Part shown: positions 59,988 to 64,000 of the stretch, piece after piece
Layout of the letters: each line of letters starts with the position of its first letter
Position numbering within the stretch: position 1 is the stretch's first letter
Source: Dreissena polymorpha
Lineage: Eukaryota > Mollusca > Bivalvia > Myida > Dreissenidae
Assembly (NCBI RefSeq): GCF_020536995.1
Contig: NC_068363.1
Span: 1,728,361 to 1,792,360 of the forward strand
DNA length: 64,000 nucleotides
Reading direction: 5' to 3'
The notes under the pieces: generated by a model
What the model was told of the DNA's origin: nothing
Database searches by the model: none
What the model saw: only the letters and a program-made list of their open reading frames with translations
Translations under genes and position numbers: made by a program

Positions 59988-62900
59988 ATGGAAGATGTGA
60001 CAAAATCAGCTGGGGCTGAAATAGCAAAAGCGGCATTACACAATCATGATGAACTGGATTCCGATTCGTCATTTGAATCAGCGTCAAGTGATATCGAAAT
60101 CGTGGAGGATTCGTCAAATAACACAGAGGACTTTACAAACGATGTCGGTGGAAGTAGACCAAGATTATTAGATATCTCAGAGAATGAAACTTATGATGAC
60201 CTCAGTGCAGTAAATAACGGTAATAACTCGAATAAGATTGCAGTCGAAGAACTCTCTTTACAAACTAGTGCCATACGCGCCGGAATACAAAATGAACTCG
60301 ATGTGAATGATTCAGAACGAGCTCTTCTTTTTTTGCGAACCATGTGGAATTCAACACAAAACTGCCCCAGCATCAACGTTTTGCCCTAGTTGTGAAAATG
60401 AGATGTTATGTGATATATGTTCAGCAATTCATAGGTCGTTGCCTATTACGAAATCACACGATCTTGAAGATATATCTGAACATCCAGCAAACAAAAGGAG
60501 TGGAGCTATTCTCCCTTGCAGCTTATGTCTCTTGCAGAACCTAGAAACTGAAGCAAACTTTGAATGCCAGCAGTGTGAAGCCAATTTATGTGATTCTTGC
60601 ATTAATCAACATCGGGCACAAAAGGCAACACGCTCACACAAAATTATGCCAATTAATGGAGCAATCAAACAGTAAGTCCACATTTAAGTTCTATTGCAAA
60701 ACATATAATCGTATTGGTTATCTAAATTTTTCGAAAGAAAATATTACAAGTGTATATCATGTATTTTAAATATAAATATGTATTATACAGAGAGCCGATT
60801 CATGCCATCAACCAGAATGAAATGTCCGCAAAACAAACCACACATTTAGCTAAAGGCGCACTACAGTTGGTAAGCATTTATATATTTAATTCAAATATAA
60901 AAATGAATCCTTCTCATGATTTATTGGAATAAATAATGGGCTGTTACCAATTTAAACTAACACGTGTATAACTTTTAATTTACAAGTTAATTGTTTTTAG
61001 AAAACACCCGGACGTCCTACGGCTCTTGAGGTAACATCAGACTCGATAATGCTTTCCTGGACAAAGCCTTCGTTTTTCGAAGAAGGGGATTATTTTCAAA
61101 TATGCTACAAGGACGTCATGCAAGGAGCAAAATGGAAGGTGTATACCGGAGAATTCACAGAGTGCACACAGGTTCTTACCGATGTTAGGTCAAATACAGA
61201 GTTTGTGTTTCGGTTGAGAGTAGTTTGCAACGATGGCGAGGGACCTTACAGCGAAGAAAGCGACGTAATTAAAACGCATGTTTCAACCGCTTCTCGTTTG
61301 GTTGGATTCTCAGTTCGTCTTGGTGCGGAGGCTGTGTCACCGATACGGTATGCTTTACCAATGTGTGAAGTAAAAGGAGCACGAAACGGAAAAGCAAAAA
61401 CGAGAAAATTTGAAGTTGGTAAGAGCTGTTTTTGGTTGCGTTGAAAGTGGTATATTTAACATGTATGCACATGTTCATATCAGCATATTTGATATAAATG
61501 CGAAATATAAACAACGAGAAATGTGCGCTAATATGATTACTTATGAAGTATATTAACACGTATTCTTACTATTTCAGGCTCACCGAAAGATGCTAATTGG
61601 CAGGAAAAAACAATTTTGATGATAGGTGAAACAGGAACAGGAAAAAGTACCCTCGTGGATGGGTTGGCAAACTTCATATTAGGGGTAACATGGAATGATA
61701 ATTTCAGGTTTACCATTGTCAATCTGGAAGAAGAAGAACAGCAAAAGATTAAAAATCAGGTAAATGTGTATGTTTATGGTGGTGATACACTTTTAAAAAT
61801 TATCAAATACATGTAACAATTATTACAAAATGAGTTAAGATCTTTGCACGATTGAACGTATTCAAACGTTCAACAACAGTATACATGATAGTTGATAATG
61901 TATTGATATTAAGTTCTATACTAAAACCAAGTTTAAATACGAAATGCATTTTGAGCAAATGAACGTCTTATTTTTTTCACCAAAAAATATATGAGTCATT
62001 TAATTTTCATACATGTATGCTTGTATAGGCACTTTCCCAAACTGAGTGGATAACATGCTATACCATTCATCCGCAAGATGGAAGCAGATTACCGTACACT
62101 ATCAATATTATCGATACTCCCGGTTTTGGTGATACACGGGGCATTGAACGGGACCAGGAAATCGTGGAACAAATTCGAGAGTTGTTTTCAGCGAAACCGC
62201 CAATGGGTGTCTTATACATAGATGCCGTTTGTTTTTTACTGAAAGCACCGGATGCTCGATTAACGCCAATTCAAAGCTACATATTTCAGTCGATCATGTC
62301 ATTATTCGGAAATGACATAGAAAGTAACATATGTTCTCTGATCACATTTGCAGACGGCATGGATCCTCCAGTGTTCGCCGCTTTAGATGAGTCTGGATTA
62401 CCCTTTGGTGAAAAATTCACATTTAATAATTCTGGGCTGTTTGCGAAAAATACAGATCTTTCTCAAACATGTTTATCGCCGATGTTTTGGGACATGGGGC
62501 TTGTCAGTTTCAGAAAGTTCTTTAAACATATCGATACTTTGGCGACAAAAAGCTTGCAACTAACCAGTGATGTGCTATATGAGAGATGTCGCTTAGAAGC
62601 AACGATCCGAAACCTTCAACCAAAACTCGACGTTGGTCTCAACAAGATCAATGAATTGAAAGCAAAAATTAAATTCTTTGAAGACAATAGGTCCATCATA
62701 GCCGACAACAAAGATTTTACATACGTAGTTATGACAACTAAGCATATGAAAAGAGACCTACCACGTGGTCGTCATGTCACAAACTGCACACATTGCAATT
62801 TTACATGCCATGAAAATTGTAAGTATGCAAATGACGTTGACAAAATCAATTGTTGGGCAATGACAAAAGGGTTTTGTAGAATTTGTCCTGAGAAGTGCAT

Positions 62901-63369
62901 TTGGAATCTACATGCCAATACGCCATACATATTTGAATTTCTTCTTGTCGAAGAATTTAAAACCTACGCAGAAAAGAAACACAAATATGAAGAGGCGTCT
63001 GGAAAGCTTCTTTCTCAAGAACAGGTGTTAGAAAAGATGGTAGAGGAGCTTGACGAAATGGTTGATACCATCGAAGATATGATGATTGTTGTACGAAATT
63101 GCAACACCCGTCTAGGTAAAATTGCCTTGCGCCCAAATCCGCTGTCCATGGTCGAACACATTGACCTGATGATTGAGAATGAAAAGCTGCAGAAGAAGAA
63201 GGGTTGGTATGAGAGAGTTCAGACGCTGTATCGGTTCCGTAAGCGAGCACAGGTCGCTGATGAAGCGGAGATGTTTCATAAGGAAGCGCAAAACCTTGGT
63301 GTGACCGGAAAGAGACGTAAGGACAAAAGGACTGTTTTCCAACGATTTCGGGATTTATTCGGTTTCTAA
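59988..63369 (+). CDS. Copy 3: tandem B-box / FN3 / AIG1-like GTPase protein, about 900 aa, one frame discrepancy
   Basis: Exons 59988-60671, 60791-60869, 61001-61418, 61578-61759, 62029-63369, with the same intron phases as copies 1 and 2. ATG gives MEDVTKSAGAEIAKAALHNHDE, parallel to copy 2. In exon 1 a T7 run (60328-60334) shifts the frame between ..NDSERALL and CEPCGIQHKTAPAS; with six T the exon has the expected phase and length, so the extra T is either an assembly error or a fresh mutation. Two B-box fingers, 79-nt linker exon, FN3, P-loop GETGTGKST, DTPGFGDTRG, TFADG, coiled coil and cysteine cluster (NCTHCNFTCHENC..CRICPEKC) are all present; ends RDLFGF. Last three exons equal copy 2 in length (418, 182, 1341 nt). 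Confidence 0.9.
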
Positions 63370-63534
63370 GTGCCGGAAAAGGACACAATATGTATTGAGT
63401 GTCGACCGGTATTTGTAATGCATGTCTGTTTTATATCTTAAGATTATCAAGTCATGAATGTTCAACTTGTTTCATCCTAGCGTACATGTAATTGCATATT
63501 AGGTTCACGACACGGTTTCGCTTCAATGATGTTT

Positions 63535-63540
63535 AATAAA
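63535..63540 (+). terminator. poly(A) signal AATAAA of copy 3
   Basis: AATAAA 166 nt after the copy 3 stop, the first canonical signal downstream. Confidence 0.55.
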
Positions 63541-63689
63541 CGGTTGCATTTAATTAAGAATTATGTATAACTGGGCATTTTATCAAAGTATCAAGTAGAT
63601 CCAATTTGGCATAGTACGTTAAACACCATCATGTAAGCAAAATATCCTAAAATAATTATCCATGCATCAGAAAAGTGAGCCAGTATATG

Positions 63690-64000
63690 TTCGTTAATTT
63701 GTATAAAGGGGATAAAGGTAAAAAAAAATATCGATTTTGAGCGATTGCTTAGAGAGGCCGAGAACGGTGGTTCAAGTGGTTCAAATAGTTCAAGCACTGG
63801 TATCGTTCCCTTTCATGATAGTGTACCCACTTTTAGTTTGCAGCAACCGAGTCAGTCAACAATTCCCGCCGCGTCGAACATCACAACAACGAGCGCGGCC
63901 ATGCCAAACATCCGGATAGTTTCGGATGACGTAGCGGCCCAAATCCCCGATCTGTTATATCAACAACTTGGGCGGGGTGAATTTGTCAATTTCGCATCAT
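63690..64000 (+). mobile_element. start of a second DIRS/Ngaro-like fossil, cut by the window edge
   Basis: A forward open frame runs from about 63733 to the edge and reads DFERLLREAEN, then SSSSTGIVPFHDSVPTFSLQ and QPSQSTIPAASNITTTSAAM. It is clearly related to the Gag-like piece of the reverse element at 46300-46080 (DFDQILREAEN, STMPTASNITAASATM). Only the beginning is visible, so whether it is whole cannot be judged. Confidence 0.75.

Overview
The window is animal nuclear DNA, most likely from a bivalve mollusc. Genes are split by GT-AG introns, the spacers are AT-rich, and about half of the recognisable sequence is LINE debris, small inverted-repeat DNA elements and long dispersed tandem repeats. 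The bivalve call is inference: it rests on several dispersed repeats whose style I recognise from bivalve genomes (the 145-bp 'gaccttgacctttgacctagtgac' type, the 'gtcccccaccactatagtgg' type, the 'ttttcacagattttggca' type). It is not a database match.

Layout. 1-3540: last four exons of an ABHD4/ABHD5-like lipid hydrolase (+). 3.5-12.5 kb: gene-poor, with a 33-bp minisatellite, a GACA microsatellite and a pair of 123-bp direct repeats. 12.9-17.1, 33.3-38.1 and 60.0-63.4 kb: three complete five-exon genes on the + strand, members of one family. Each joins two tandem B-box-type zinc fingers, a fibronectin type III domain, an AIG1/septin-like P-loop GTPase, a coiled coil, a cysteine cluster and a basic helical tail (917, 891 and about 900 residues). 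50.24-50.53 kb: relic of a fourth member whose downstream flank still aligns with that of gene 1 to about 53.6 kb. Between the genes lie seven LINE fragments, a broken DIRS/Ngaro-like tyrosine-recombinase retroelement (41.3-46.4 kb, reverse) with two young TTAA-flanked elements inserted in it, and the start of a second related retroelement at the right edge.

The point of interest is the tandem family. All intron phases agree between copies, the GTPase exon is exactly 182 nt in each, and the last exon is 1341 nt in two copies, yet the acidic N-terminus and a small linker exon have diverged almost completely. B-box fingers are known as assembly and interaction modules of TRIM proteins, and AIG1-like GTPases belong to the GIMAP immune group. 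A fusion of the two through an FN3 domain in a tandem array suggests a lineage-specific sensor or scaffold GTPase family, possibly in immunity. That function is inference only.

Two otherwise intact genes (the hydrolase and copy 3) each carry a one-base frame disagreement at a homopolymer run, which points to either assembly error or recent decay.
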